In this document: positions 8,882 to 18,071 of the stretch, one piece after another
Layout of the letters: every line of letters starts with the position of its first letter
Position numbering within the stretch: position 1 is the stretch's first letter
From: Rhodopseudomonas sp. AAP120
GTDB lineage: Bacteria > Pseudomonadota > Alphaproteobacteria > Rhizobiales > Xanthobacteraceae
Length of the DNA stretch: 46,733 bases
NCBI RefSeq assembly: GCF_001295845.1
Contig: NZ_LJIC01000053.1
Span: 1 to 46,733, forward strand
Direction: 5' to 3'
Translations under genes and position numbers: made by a program
Notes under the pieces: generated by a model
Databases searched by the model: none
The model's input: only the letters and a program-made list of their open reading frames with translations
What the model was told of the DNA's origin: nothing

Positions 8882-9235
8882 TTACTTGCCGACCGGCCCC
8901 GGAAAGCCGGGTGAAGCCGGATTATCTCCGGGCAGCCCGCTCGGCGACGCACCGGTGCCGATGCTGCCTGGCGATGTGGTGTTCGGAACGCCGGGCTGAT
9001 TGATGCCGGGGCTGTTGAGGTTAGAACCCGTGGTGGTTCCGGTGACGCCGGTTCCGGTCGCGGTGGTGCTGGAGCCGCCGGGCGCGGCGCTGATCCCGGC
9101 GCTGCCGGGGCTTTGCGCGCCGGTGGTCGGATCGACCGCGACTCCCGATGAGCCGGGGGTCGCCGTCTGTGCGTGAGCCGCGGACGCCGCGAGCAGCGTC
9201 GCGGCAATCAACGTCGTGCTGGATAGCAGGCGCAT
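8882..9235 (-). CDS. Small exported Gly/Pro/Ser/Thr-rich protein
   Basis: A 117-residue protein with a Sec signal peptide ending at AAHAQ near residue 23, then a repeat-poor but low-complexity tail rich in Gly, Pro, Ser, Thr and Asn (GVTGTTTGSN, SPGINQPGVPNTTSPGSIGT). No domain recognised. Start at 9235 is the ATG that opens the signal peptide; a GAGAGA box lies 8 nt upstream. The longer open frame to 9754 is a shadow of the chemoreceptor gene. Sister gene in design to 8436-8714, each with its own terminator. Function unknown; likely surface or periplasmic. Confidence 0.75.
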   Translation of the reverse strand: MRLLSSTTLIAATLLAASAAHAQTATPGSSGVAVDPTTGAQSPGSAGISAAPGGSSTTATGTGVTGTTTGSNLNSPGINQPGVPNTTSPGSIGTGASPSGLPGDNPASPGFPGPVGK

Positions 9236-9356
9236 GGTGCATCTCTCGTGTGTTGCACGGGACCAACCAAAGCCCGTCGCAGCCGTTCCGCTCGGCAGCG
9301 TCACGGAATGTCGCGGCGCGCAGCCAGCGCGGCGCGCCACGCCGGGGCCGGGCCGA

Positions 9357-10661
9357 TCACGCGACCTTGGCGATGAACTGCCGGACTTCGCTGCGGAGGG
9401 TCTCGACCTCGTGAGCGATCTTGCCCGACGCGTCGTTGACGCGCGAGGCGATGCGGCCGGTGTCGTCCGCGGCCTGGCTGATCCCGGAGATGTTGCTCGA
9501 CACCTCACTGGTTCCGCTCGACGCCTGCTGGACGTTGCGGGCGATCTCCCGCGTCGCAGCGCCCTGCTGTTCCATCGCCGCCGCGATCGTGTTCGAGACG
9601 TCGCTGATCTCGCTGATGCGGCGACTGATCGCCTCCACCGCCTGCACCGATTGCTCGGTGATCTGCTGAACGTCGGAAATCGCCGCGGCGATCTCGTCGG
9701 TCGCCTTGGCGGTCTGGCTCGCCAGCGTCTTGACCTCGGAGGCCACCACCGCAAATCCCTTGCCGGACTCGCCGGCGCGGGCCGCTTCGATCGTGGCGTT
9801 GAGCGCCAGCAGATTGGTCTGCGCCGCGACCGCGTTGATGAGTTTGATCACGTCGCCGATCCGCTGCGCGGCATCGGCGAGGTTGCGGATCTTCTCGTTG
9901 GTCTGCTGCGCCTCCTCGACCGCATGATGCGTCGCGGTCGACGACAGCGTCACCTGCCGGGTGATCTCGACGATGGAGGCGGTGAGCTCCTCGGTCGCGC
10001 TCGCGACGCTTTGCACGTTGGCGGAGGCTTCCGACGACCCTGCGGCGACGCCGCTCGATTGCCGGCTAGTTTCTTCGGCGGCCGCGGCCATCGCGGAGGA
10101 GTCCGACCTCAGCTCCACCGCGGCGTCGGCGAGCGCCCCGGCGACGCGATCCATGCTCGACGCGAAGCTTTGCGCCTGCGCGGCGGTTTCGCGCACGCGC
10201 CGATCCATCGAGTCGGTGCCGCCGTTGATGACGTCGGCAGCGATGCGGAACGAGCCCGGCAGGCCGCGCGTCAGCACCTTGCGGAAACACTTGCCGTGAG
10301 ACGCATATTCCATCGACGCGGAGGCTTCGCGGACGAAAGCGTCGACGATGTCGAGCGCATCGTTGATGCCGGCCTGCGCCCGCCCGATTTCACCACCGTC
10401 GCGGCGGCCCATGACGCGGGCTTCGAGCTCGCCGCGCTTCGCGCTCTCGCAGACCTCCGCGGTTTCGCGGATCGCGGCCGACGCCCGCGCCGTCAGCCAG
10501 ATCGCGACGCCGACCAACAGCACGGCCGGCAGCATCGCCAGCGCTTCCGAAACCAGCCCGATCGGCCCCAGCGCAAGCCGCAGCGCACCGACCGCGACGA
10601 TCGCCGCCAGTGCGCCGAACAGGGCGAACAGAGCCTTAGACAGCGAAGATGAATTCGTCAT
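9357..10661 (-). CDS. Chemoreceptor without ligand domain (CetA-like signal transducer)
   Basis: A 434-residue methyl-accepting protein. Two closely spaced membrane helices (about 9-30 and 38-57) leave almost no periplasmic loop, so it cannot sense an external ligand by itself. A HAMP-like linker follows (about 58-110), then the signalling hairpin ([20 protein letters not shown] at its tip). In Campylobacter, CetA has this layout and obtains its signal from the separate PAS protein CetB. Here the preceding gene encodes exactly such a PAS protein and overlaps this gene by 26 bp, which supports the same two-piece arrangement. Function in energy or redox taxis is inference from architecture and gene pairing. 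Confidence 0.85.
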   Translation of the reverse strand: MTNSSSLSKALFALFGALAAIVAVGALRLALGPIGLVSEALAMLPAVLLVGVAIWLTARASAAIRETAEVCESAKRGELEARVMGRRDGGEIGRAQAGINDALDIVDAFVREASASMEYASHGKCFRKVLTRGLPGSFRIAADVINGGTDSMDRRVRETAAQAQSFASSMDRVAGALADAAVELRSDSSAMAAAAEETSRQSSGVAAGSSEASANVQSVASATEELTASIVEITRQVTLSSTATHHAVEEAQQTNEKIRNLADAAQRIGDVIKLINAVAAQTNLLALNATIEAARAGESGKGFAVVASEVKTLASQTAKATDEIAAAISDVQQITEQSVQAVEAISRRISEISDVSNTIAAAMEQQGAATREIARNVQQASSGTSEVSSNISGISQAADDTGRIASRVNDASGKIAHEVETLRSEVRQFIAKVA

Positions 10662-11160
10662 AACCCTGGCCCTGCTGCTTCAGCATATCGGTCAACATCG
10701 CGTAGCCGCTCATCATGCCGTCCTTGGCATTGCGGTGGCGGTTCTCCTCCTCGCGGATCTGCGCGTAGAGCGGCTGGATCTTCGCGAGCTGAGCCCCCGT
10801 CGGCTTGCGGCGATTGGAATGGAAGCCGACGATGTTGCGCTGTGCATCCAGCGTCGGGGTGACGTGCGCGAACACCCAGTAATGATCGCCGTCGCGCGCC
10901 ATGTTCACCACATAGGCGAAGATTTCCTTCTTCTCCTGGATGGTGTCCCACAGCAGCTTGAAGATGGTGCGCGGCATGTCCGGGTGGCGGATCATGCTGT
11001 GCGGCGCACCGATCACCTCGTCGCGCGGATATTTCGAAAGCCTGATGAAAACGTCGTTGGCGTAAGTGATGTGCCCTTTGAGATTGGTCTTCGAAACGAT
11101 CAGTTCTTCCTCGCCGAACGGGCATTCGACCCCCGTCGGCCTGATCTGCGGCCTGGCCAT
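10636..11160 (-). CDS. PAS-domain redox sensor protein (CetB/Aer-type)
   Basis: A 174-residue soluble protein. Residues about 20-125 are a PAS domain of the Aer type: [20 protein letters not shown], then [16 protein letters not shown], then [16 protein letters not shown]. The RHPDMP and YWV elements are typical of the FAD-binding PAS of Aer. The rest (130-174) is helical, with no membrane segment or signalling hairpin, so it must act through a partner. That partner is very likely the chemoreceptor encoded by the next gene (26-bp overlap). Start at 11160 is preferred over the ATG at 11226 because GAGGAA lies 8 nt upstream and the extra N-terminus is Arg/Ser-rich. FAD binding is inferred from similarity. 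Confidence 0.83.
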   Translation of the reverse strand: MARPQIRPTGVECPFGEEELIVSKTNLKGHITYANDVFIRLSKYPRDEVIGAPHSMIRHPDMPRTIFKLLWDTIQEKKEIFAYVVNMARDGDHYWVFAHVTPTLDAQRNIVGFHSNRRKPTGAQLAKIQPLYAQIREEENRHRNAKDGMMSGYAMLTDMLKQQGQGYDEFIFAV

Positions 11161-11477
11161 ATAGAATTTCCTCAGGCAGGAGCGAGAGCGGGGAGCTCTC
11201 GACGTGGGTGATATTCTCCAGTCCATTCAATGCGACGAATATGAACGCTGTGAATTACTGCGGTCTTAAGGACGCGCTCCGTAACTCTACCAGTATTGAT
11301 CGAAATAATTCCTTCTGCAGCCTGCAGCCCCGCGGAGCATCGCAAGCCCGCACCCCACGCGTTGCGGCGGTGATGTTTCCCTTGCGGCGCAATCGCTCTG
11401 CACGACGCGACGCCTGATCAGCCGCGGGCCGCATGGAGCAAGACGTCGGCAGTCGAACCGCCCGCGCGAAATCGCGG
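11161..11477. other. Intergenic region upstream of the taxis pair
   Basis: 317 bp between the start of the PAS gene and the stop of the GNAT gene, both on the minus strand. It should hold the promoter of the PAS/chemoreceptor pair and the end of the GNAT transcript. I see a short hairpin (GAGAGC-GGG-GAGCTCTC region near 11183-11199) and a moderately AT-rich stretch around 11280-11320, but no convincing -35/-10 pair, RNA gene or reading frame. Confidence 0.5.
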
Positions 11478-11957
11478 TTATTCGAATCGAATCGTCATCC
11501 CAACATGACTCGGCGCAAAGCCGAGCCGCGCGTAGAAGCGCTGAGCGTCGACGCGGCTGTTGTGGGTGAACAACTCGACCAGCCGGCATCCCTGCTGCCG
11601 GGCCTCCGCCAGCGCCCAGCGCACCAGCAATTCGCCGATGCCGCGGCTGCGACAGTCGGCGGCGACGCGCACGTCTTCGATCACGCCGCGCGAAGCGCCC
11701 TGCGAACTCAGGCCCGGCAACACCGCGAGCTGCAGACAGCCGACCACGCGGCCGGATCTGGTCTCGGCCACCATTATCTGGATCGGGGACGCGGCGGCCA
11801 TCGCGTCGAACGCCACGTAGTAGGATTCCGGCAGCGGGTCCTCGACCCGCTCGCGGCCGCGGCCGAGATGATCGTCCGCCAGCATCGCGACGATGACCGG
11901 AACATCCTCACGCCGCGCCGGGCGGAGCGAGATCTCGCGCTCGCCGACCACGGTCAC
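11478..11957 (-). CDS. GNAT family N-acetyltransferase
   Basis: A 159-residue protein with a complete GNAT fold: N-terminal strand and acceptor region (EISLRPARREDVPVIVAML), the MVAETRSGRVVGCLQLAVLP strand pair, the acetyl-CoA-binding segment VAADCRSRGIGELLVRWALAEA and the C-terminal QRFYARLGFAPSHVGM. The start is GTG at 11957, which overlaps the GST stop as GTGA, so the two are translationally coupled; longer open reading in this frame lies inside the GST gene. The substrate is not predictable. The C-terminal form (FYxxLGF) is common among enzymes acting on small amines. Confidence 0.88.
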   Translation of the reverse strand: MTVVGEREISLRPARREDVPVIVAMLADDHLGRGRERVEDPLPESYYVAFDAMAAASPIQIMVAETRSGRVVGCLQLAVLPGLSSQGASRGVIEDVRVAADCRSRGIGELLVRWALAEARQQGCRLVELFTHNSRVDAQRFYARLGFAPSHVGMTIRFE

Positions 11958-12550
11958 GCGCCGCCGACCGGCGGCAGGCCGAGCGCGTGCTCTGCGCTTC
12001 CGATCCAGCGTCGCACCGCCGGATAGTCCTGAAGCGAGAAGCCACCTTCGGGAGCGAGCCGCGTATAGGCCAGCAATGCGACGTCCGCCAGCGTGCAGCG
12101 CTCGCCGACCAGAAACGTCGAGCCCGCCAGATGCCGCTGCATCAGCGCCAGCGCAGCGTGACCGCGCTTGACGCGGTCGGCGTCGAGCGCCGAGGCCGGC
12201 TTGCCGAGATACACCATCTGATAGCGACACACGGCGATATAGGGTTCGTGGCTGTACTGCTCCCAGAACAACCACTCGTCCATCTTGGCCGCCAGATAGG
12301 GATCAGCCGGGATCAGATCGCTGTCCCGCGCCAGGTAGCGGATGATCGCATTGGACTGCGCCAGCGCGCGGCCGTCGCTCAGCACCACGACCGGGACCTG
12401 CCCGGCCGGATTGAGGGCGAGAAATTGCGGCGTCCGGGTCTCGCCCTTGAGCGTGTCGACGGCGATCCACTCATAGGGCAGCGACAGCGCATCGCACACC
12501 CACTTCACCTTCAGGCAATTGCCCGAATTGAGATCACCGTAAATCCGCAT
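11954..12550 (-). CDS. Glutathione S-transferase family protein
   Basis: A 198-residue cytosolic GST. Residues 1-80 are the thioredoxin-like domain (MRIYGDLNSGNCLKVKWVC), with the cis-Pro loop in NPAGQVPVV and the glutathione-contacting QSNAIIRYLAR. Residues 90-198 form the helical domain ending FSLQDYPAVRRWI. The SGNCLK segment provides the Ser/Asn/Cys position usually occupied by the catalytic residue. It begins an operon with the GNAT gene (GTGA overlap). It is distantly related to the GST at 29369, with shared RTPxFLAxNPxGQVP spacing. Substrate unknown. Confidence 0.9.
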   Translation of the reverse strand: MRIYGDLNSGNCLKVKWVCDALSLPYEWIAVDTLKGETRTPQFLALNPAGQVPVVVLSDGRALAQSNAIIRYLARDSDLIPADPYLAAKMDEWLFWEQYSHEPYIAVCRYQMVYLGKPASALDADRVKRGHAALALMQRHLAGSTFLVGERCTLADVALLAYTRLAPEGGFSLQDYPAVRRWIGSAEHALGLPPVGGA

Positions 12551-12627
12551 TGCCCTGCCCCATCATCGATGCGGACAGTCGATCAGGCGGCGGTCGCGAC
12601 GTCAATCGACGCGGCGATCAGCGGCGC

Positions 12628-13449
12628 TCAGAATTTGTAGCCGACGCCGCCGCGCACCGTGGAGACCGCCGTGTTGATCGGCGCCGCGAACTTCTGGTAC
12701 TCCCACTCGGCGCGCAGGAACAGCCCGCGATACAGCATCATGTCCATGCCGAGGCCGGCCGAATAGCCGTAGATGAAGTGGCTGTTCATCTGCTCTGTCT
12801 TGTTGTAGGCGAAGTTGATGGTCTGGAAGCCGGGTGCAGCGTTGGCATTGACCGCGGTGCCGGAGATCGATGCCGACCTGATGATGTCCGCCTGCCCGAG
12901 CGCGATGCCGCCGAAGGCATAAGGCAGGAAGCTGCCGATCGCCCAGCCGGCGCGAGCGCGGACCGAGCCGACATCCTTCACCTGCATATTGGCGCTCGCC
13001 CTGTAGGTCACGCCGTTGGTGTAGCCGTCGGAGGTGGTGAAGCTGCGTCCCATCGAGCCGGAATCCGAGCCGCCGAAATTGCCGTGCATGTAATTGGCTT
13101 CGAGGCCGAGGATCACATCGTCCCATTGCCAGTTGTAGCCGACGAAGCCGCCGTAACCGCTGCCCTGCGCCGAGCGCTTGCCGAGCACCGGCCACTGCGA
13201 CACCTGGTATTCGTTCTCGATCGTGGTCAGCGCCATCATGCGCGAGGCGATATTGGACGTCGAATTGGTGAAATCCATGTCGGACGTGCCGTAGCCGCCC
13301 TGACCGCCGACGTAGAAGCCCTGCCAATTGACGACCCCGGGCGGCGTCTCGACCATCGCGCCGCGTAGCGCGCCGAATTCCGGCATGTCGGCCGCGTGCG
13401 CGCCGTGCGCCGCCACCACCATCACCGCTGCTACCAGAATTCCACGCAT
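12628..13449 (-). CDS. Outer-membrane beta-barrel protein, Omp25/Omp31 type
   Basis: A 273-residue porin-like protein with a Sec signal peptide (cleavage after AHGAHA, mature start ADMPEF). The mature part has the family hallmarks: NWQGFYVGGQGGYG near the start, VGYNWQWDDVILGLEANY in the middle and alternating hydrophobic strands ending in an aromatic C-terminus (GVGYKF), as needed for assembly by the BAM machinery. Length fits the small 8-strand barrel group of Rhizobiales. Monocistronic on the minus strand; a second, different barrel gene lies just upstream at 13592. Confidence 0.88.
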   Translation of the reverse strand: MRGILVAAVMVVAAHGAHAADMPEFGALRGAMVETPPGVVNWQGFYVGGQGGYGTSDMDFTNSTSNIASRMMALTTIENEYQVSQWPVLGKRSAQGSGYGGFVGYNWQWDDVILGLEANYMHGNFGGSDSGSMGRSFTTSDGYTNGVTYRASANMQVKDVGSVRARAGWAIGSFLPYAFGGIALGQADIIRSASISGTAVNANAAPGFQTINFAYNKTEQMNSHFIYGYSAGLGMDMMLYRGLFLRAEWEYQKFAAPINTAVSTVRGGVGYKF

Positions 13450-13538
13450 CGCAACGCTCCTCGACCAAACCGGTACGCCGCAATCATCGCGTGTTAACCT
13501 TAATCAATCCTTGTCGCCGCCCTCGCCGAGCAAAACAA

Positions 13539-13565
13539 AACGGCGCGGGAAGCTCCCGCGCCGTT
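13539..13565 (-). terminator. Rho-independent terminator
   Basis: A perfect 12-bp stem, AACGGCGCGGGA with TCCCGCGCCGTT, 3-nt loop, followed on the minus strand by UUGUUUUG. It sits 26 bp past the stop of the barrel gene at 13592 and separates the two outer-membrane protein genes into independent units. Confidence 0.88.
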
Positions 13566-13591
13566 AGGATAGGTAAACGTCGTGAGGGCGA

Positions 13592-14437
13592 TCAGCCCTT
13601 GCGCATCAGCGGCGGCGGCGCCGCGTAGACCGGGCCGGAGTCGATATTCCAACGCACGCCGAGCTTCACGTCGTGCGAGGTGATATCCTTGAACTTGAAG
13701 GTGTTGTTAGTCGTCGCGCCGGTGAAGTCGGAGAGCACGCCGGTGTAGCCGTCGCCGAGATTGAGGTAGCTGTAGGCCAGTTCCAGCGTCAGGTTCGGAT
13801 TGACCTTGTAGGCGAGACCTGTGTGCAGCGCCCAGGCCAGATTCCACTTCGAGGCCGTCGGCGCGCTGGCGAAGCTGGTGGTCGAGAACGGCAGGTTGTT
13901 GATGCCGGTGTCGGTGAAGTTCGCCATCGTCACCCGCGCGGCGCCGACGCCGGCGCCGATGAACGGCGTCACGCACCACCAGGTGCCGAGATCGACGTAG
14001 CCGTTGGCCATCACCAGCCATTCGGACTTGCTGGCCCCGTAATTGTCGATGCCGTTGTAGGGCGTGCCGAAGGACGTGCCGGTGAACCGGTCGGTGCCCT
14101 TGAAGTTGGAGTTGCCGCGATACTGGCCGACGAGGTCGGCGCGGAACCAGCTGTTGAACTGATAGCCGACGCCGAGACCGTAGATGCCGGCCGCATCGAA
14201 CGAGGTCTGCTGATCGAACGAGGTGAGCTGCGAATAGGCCGAGTCGCGACCGTAGCGCAGATCCTTGACCTTCTGGTTGCTGAACCCGATGTCGCCGCGC
14301 AGGTACCAGCCGCCGAAATCCTCAGCCGGGGGCGGCGCATAGGCGGGCGGCGGGGCAATCGGCATATCGGCCGCCATCGCGGTCGAGGCAATCAGCGAAG
14401 CCGCGCCGGCGGCCATCATCATCTTCACGCTACGCAT
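13592..14437 (-). CDS. Outer-membrane beta-barrel protein
   Basis: A 281-residue protein with a Sec signal peptide (MRSVKMMMAAGAASLIAS, cleavage after AMA) and a mature N-terminus rich in proline (ADMPIAPPPAYAPPPAEDFG). Strands then follow from GGWYLRGDIGFSNQKV. Segments such as GVGYQFNSWFRADLVGQYRG and KVNPNLTLELAYSYLNLGDG are typical of the Rhizobiales small-porin/OmpA-like barrel family. Start at 14437 (ATG) is preferred over the in-frame TTG at 14458; AAAGGA lies about 9 nt upstream. The protein ends PPLMRKG rather than in an aromatic residue, unlike most barrels, which may affect the BAM signal. Own terminator downstream. Confidence 0.87.
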   Translation of the reverse strand: MRSVKMMMAAGAASLIASTAMAADMPIAPPPAYAPPPAEDFGGWYLRGDIGFSNQKVKDLRYGRDSAYSQLTSFDQQTSFDAAGIYGLGVGYQFNSWFRADLVGQYRGNSNFKGTDRFTGTSFGTPYNGIDNYGASKSEWLVMANGYVDLGTWWCVTPFIGAGVGAARVTMANFTDTGINNLPFSTTSFASAPTASKWNLAWALHTGLAYKVNPNLTLELAYSYLNLGDGYTGVLSDFTGATTNNTFKFKDITSHDVKLGVRWNIDSGPVYAAPPPLMRKG

Positions 14438-14676
14438 TGGCTTCGTCCTTTGGTCCAATGATCAATTACGAAGGCCCCTTACCCGGAAACCTATGAGAAC
14501 GAACGATGCCAGCAATTCCTTAAGCCTGACTTAACCCTAATTTTTAAGGTTGATATTTGGTGAGGAGACAATCCGGGGCTGCTAACAACTGCGCGCGGAC
14601 GCGGCGCCGCAGGGGGTGTTTGCTAACAAATCGTTGACGGAGGATCGCTCGGCTTGCCGGAACAACGCCAAAGTAA

Positions 14677-14709
14677 ACGGCCCCGGTTCCATCACGGAAC
14701 CGGGGCCGT
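14677..14709 (-). terminator. Rho-independent terminator of the Fsr-type transporter gene
   Basis: A perfect 14-bp stem, ACGGCCCCGGTTCC with GGAACCGGGGCCGT, loop ATCAC, followed on the minus strand by UUUACUUUGG. It lies 38 bp past the transporter stop. The rest of the 310-bp gap 14438-14747 should hold the promoter of the barrel gene at 13592 (AT-rich stretch about 14530-14565); nothing else was seen there. Confidence 0.88.
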
Positions 14710-14747
14710 CTGGTGTTCCGCCGGGATCGCTCGTCCCCGCGCCTACC

Positions 14748-16010
14748 CTAATGCGCGTGGCGCGGCATCTTTGGCAGCAGCACGGCGAGCAGGCCCAAGA
14801 TCGGCAGGAACGAACAGACCTGGTACACGAAGTCGATGCCGTAATGATCCGCGACCTCGCCCAGCGCCGCGGCGCCGAGGCCACCGATACCGAACGCGAA
14901 GCCGAAGAACACGCCCGAGATCATGCCGAAGCGATGCGGCATCAGCTCCTGCGCGAACACGATGATCGCCGGCGTCGCCGAAGCGAGAATGAAGCCGATG
15001 AACACGGTCAGCACCGCGCTGGCGTACAGCCCCGCATAGGGCAGCGCCAGGGTGAACGGCAGGATGCCGAGGATCGAGAACCAGATCACGTAGCGGCGGC
15101 CGAAGCGGTCGCCGAGCGGGCCGCCGAAGAACACGCCGGCCGCGGTGGCGGCGAGGAAGATGAACAGGAAGATCTGCGCGGTCTGGGTCGAGACGTGGAA
15201 TTTCTCCATCAGGTAGAACGTGTAGTAGCTCGACAGGCTCGACAGATAGAGCTGCTTGGAGAACAGCAGCGCCACCAGCACCACCAGTGCGACCATCACC
15301 CGCCGCCGGCCCGGCGCATGCGGGTGCGGGCTCACCACCATCTTCTTCTTGCCGGCGACCTGCGGCTTGTACCAGACGCCGATCCGCCACAGCACGACGA
15401 TCGCGACGAAAGCGATCGACGAGAACCAGGCGATCGACGGCTGGCCGAACGGCACCACGATCAGCGCCGCCAGCACCGGGCCGAGCGCGGTGCCGGCGTT
15501 GCCGCCGACCTGAAACACCGACTGCGCCATGCCGTGGCGGCCGCCGGAGGCGAGCCGCGCGATCCGCGCCGACTCCGGATGAAACACCGCGGAGCCGAGG
15601 CCGATCATCGCCGCGGCCACCAGGATCACCGCGTAGGAATGCGCGACGCTGAGCAGCAGCAGGCCCAGGAAGGTCGAGCCCATGCCGATCGCCAGCGAGA
15701 ACGGCTGCGCCTTCTTGTCGGTCATGTGGCCGACCACCGGCTGCAGCAGCGAGGCGGTGAACTGGAACGCCAGGGTGATCATGCCGATCTGGCCGAAATC
15801 CAGCGCGTAGTTCGCCTTCAGGATCGGATACACCGACGGAATCAGCGACTGCATCGTGTCGTTGAGGAAATGCGAGAAGCTGATGCCGCCGAGCACGACG
15901 TAGGCCGGCCCCGCGGCCGACGGCGCTGCCGGCTTGGTGAGCTCGGGCAGCGGCGGCTCGGCGGGAGTGACCGGAGCGGCGATATCCGCGTCGACGACAG
16001 GCTTGTTCAC
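14748..16010 (-). CDS. fsr: MFS transporter, fosmidomycin-resistance (Fsr) type
   Basis: A 420-residue 12-helix inner-membrane exporter of the major facilitator superfamily. It has the Fsr-like features SFSHFLNDTMQSLIPSVYPI at helix 1, the MFS loop 2-3 motif in GHMTDKKAQP, and GGPLGDRFGRRYVIWFSI in the second half; a 35-residue Pro/Ala-rich cytoplasmic tail precedes helix 1. GTG at 16010 is the start, with AGGAAA 5 nt upstream; the ATG at 16079 would add a Cys/Arg-rich stretch. Drug export is family knowledge; the natural substrate is unknown. Monocistronic, with its own terminator. Confidence 0.87.
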   Translation of the reverse strand: MNKPVVDADIAAPVTPAEPPLPELTKPAAPSAAGPAYVVLGGISFSHFLNDTMQSLIPSVYPILKANYALDFGQIGMITLAFQFTASLLQPVVGHMTDKKAQPFSLAIGMGSTFLGLLLLSVAHSYAVILVAAAMIGLGSAVFHPESARIARLASGGRHGMAQSVFQVGGNAGTALGPVLAALIVVPFGQPSIAWFSSIAFVAIVVLWRIGVWYKPQVAGKKKMVVSPHPHAPGRRRVMVALVVLVALLFSKQLYLSSLSSYYTFYLMEKFHVSTQTAQIFLFIFLAATAAGVFFGGPLGDRFGRRYVIWFSILGILPFTLALPYAGLYASAVLTVFIGFILASATPAIIVFAQELMPHRFGMISGVFFGFAFGIGGLGAAALGEVADHYGIDFVYQVCSFLPILGLLAVLLPKMPRHAH

Positions 16011-16065
16011 GGCGTTTCCTGAAAGATTCTTGCCGCGCCGGTCGGTCCCGGGGCAGCCACAACGA

Positions 16066-16095
16066 AAGACGGCCGGCATCGGTGCCGGCCGTCTT
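16066..16095 (-). terminator. Rho-independent terminator of glmM
   Basis: A perfect 13-bp stem, AAGACGGCCGGCA with TGCCGGCCGTCTT, loop TCGG, followed on the minus strand by UCGUUGU. It is 85 bp past the glmM stop and 55 bp before the transporter start. Confidence 0.8.
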
Positions 16096-16179
16096 CAAAT
16101 TAGTCCGTATCGCCGTGGGTTGGTAGCGACAAATCGCGATGGCTGCGATGCGCGCTGCGGCGCAACTACGCGCCGCAGA

Positions 16180-17532
16180 CTACGCGGCTGCTGCGGCGGC
16201 GCTGCCGACCGCGTCGACGATGCTGTCGACGACGTCCTCGACCAGTTCGCGGTCGTCGCCCTCGCCCATCACCCGGATCACCGGCTCGGTGCCCGACGCC
16301 CGGATCAGCAGCCGACCATGGCCGTTGAGCCGCTTCTCGGCGTCGCTGATGGTCGCCTGGACGCGCGCGTCGTCGAGCGGCCGGCCGGCGTGATAGCGCA
16401 CGTTCTTGAGGATCTGCGGCAGCGGATCGAAGCGGTGGCAGACCTCCGACACCGGGCGGCGCAGCTTCTGCACCACCGCGAGCACCTGCAGCGCCGCGAC
16501 GAAGCCGTCGCCCGTGGTGTTGTAGTCGGACAGGATGATGTGGCCGGAGGCTTCGCCGCCGACGTTGTAACCGTCCTTCAGCATCGCCTCGAGCACGTAG
16601 CGGTCACCCACCGCGGTGCGCACCAGCTCGATGCCCTCGGCCGCCAGGAAGCGCTCGAGGCCGAGATTCGACATCACCGTGGCGGCGATGCCGGGCTTAG
16701 CGAGCCGGCCGTCTTCCTTCCAGCTGTGCGCGATCACCGCCAGCAGCTGATCGCCGTCGACGACGTGGCCGCGCTCGTCAACCATGATGACGCGGTCGGC
16801 GTCACCGTCGAGCGCGATGCCGATGTCGGCGCGCATCTCGCGGACCTTGCGGCACAGCGCCTCCGGCGAGGTCGAGCCGCATTCCTTGTTGATGTTGAAG
16901 CCGTCGGGCTCGACACCGATCGAGATCACGTCGGCGCCGAGTTCCCACAGCGCCTCCGGGACGACCTTGTAGGCGGCGCCGTTGGCGCAATCGACCACCA
17001 CGCGCAGCCCGTCGAGCGACAGGTCGCGCGGCAGCGTCCGCTTGGCGAATTCGATGTAGCGGTCGCGGACGCCGTCGATGCGGCGGGCGCGGCCGAGGCC
17101 GGCGCTCTCCGACAGCTTCTTGTCGAGCGACTCGTCGAGCAGCTGTTCGATCTGCTTTTCGACGTCGTCGCTGAGCTTGAAGCCGAGCGGGCCGAACAGC
17201 TTGATGCCGTTGTCCTCGAACATGTTGTGCGATGCGGAAATCATCACGCCGAGATCGGCGCGCATCGATTTGGTCAGCATCGCCACCGCCGGCGTCGGCA
17301 TCGGGCCGACCAGCATCACGTCCATGCCCACCGAGGTGAAGCCGGCCACCATGGCGTTCTCGATCATGTAGCCGGACAGCCGCGTGTCCTTGCCGATCAC
17401 CACACGGTGGCGATGGTCGCCGCGCTGAAACACCAGTCCGGCCGCCTGGCCGACCTTGAGCGCGAGCTCCGGCGTGATCAGGCCATTGGCGCGGCCACGT
17501 ATCCCGTCCGTCCCAAAATATCTGCGGCTCAT
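16180..17532 (-). CDS. glmM: Phosphoglucosamine mutase
   Basis: Interconverts glucosamine-6-phosphate and glucosamine-1-phosphate on the way to UDP-GlcNAc for peptidoglycan and LPS. At 450 residues it has the four-domain phosphohexomutase layout: FGTDGIRG at 6-13, the phosphoserine loop ISASHN with S101, the metal-binding DGDADR and the C-terminal phosphate-binding [15 protein letters not shown]. Start at 17532 ([13 protein letters not shown]) is preferred over 17553 because the family begins there and a G-rich ribosome-binding stretch lies upstream. The protein ends in a run of alanines. The ftsH/folP neighbours often found upstream in other bacteria are absent here. Confidence 0.96.
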   Translation of the reverse strand: MSRRYFGTDGIRGRANGLITPELALKVGQAAGLVFQRGDHRHRVVIGKDTRLSGYMIENAMVAGFTSVGMDVMLVGPMPTPAVAMLTKSMRADLGVMISASHNMFEDNGIKLFGPLGFKLSDDVEKQIEQLLDESLDKKLSESAGLGRARRIDGVRDRYIEFAKRTLPRDLSLDGLRVVVDCANGAAYKVVPEALWELGADVISIGVEPDGFNINKECGSTSPEALCRKVREMRADIGIALDGDADRVIMVDERGHVVDGDQLLAVIAHSWKEDGRLAKPGIAATVMSNLGLERFLAAEGIELVRTAVGDRYVLEAMLKDGYNVGGEASGHIILSDYNTTGDGFVAALQVLAVVQKLRRPVSEVCHRFDPLPQILKNVRYHAGRPLDDARVQATISDAEKRLNGHGRLLIRASGTEPVIRVMGEGDDRELVEDVVDSIVDAVGSAAAAAA

Positions 17533-17659
17533 CAAAATCCCCCGCCCGGCCACGCTCCGGCGTCCGAAGACCAGGTGTCCGGTCAGCGCCGCGTGGCGAA
17601 ACCCCGCTTATAGGACCAATTTAGCGCTCGGCCCTTCAAAAAATATAAAGAAAAATTAC

Positions 17660-17686
17660 GCGCCGCGGACCCGGGGACCGCGGCGC
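17660..17686 (-). terminator. Rho-independent terminator
   Basis: A perfect 9-bp stem, GCGCCGCGG with CCGCGGCGC, 9-nt loop, followed on the minus strand by UAAUUUUUCUUU. It lies about 55 bp past the stop of the 53-residue gene at 17741. Confidence 0.87.
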
Positions 17687-17740
17687 AAGCTGTTGAAAAC
17701 CATGGATTTCGTGCCTCGGCAAAGCACGAGGCCGGGCTCC

Positions 17741-18022
<282 letters not shown>

Positions 18023-18071
18023 CTACAGGACGCCACGCGCCGAAAAAACCGACCGGGGACGGGCAACGTTC

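Noticed and set aside
11161-11477. Search for a flagellar sigma28 promoter before the taxis pair
   Set aside because: No adequate TAAAGTTT / GCCGATAA-like pair at suitable spacing was seen.
14616-16022. A 468-residue plus-strand frame opposite the Fsr-type transporter
   Set aside because: Low-complexity Gln/Arg/His/Glu composition typical of antisense to a membrane-protein gene.
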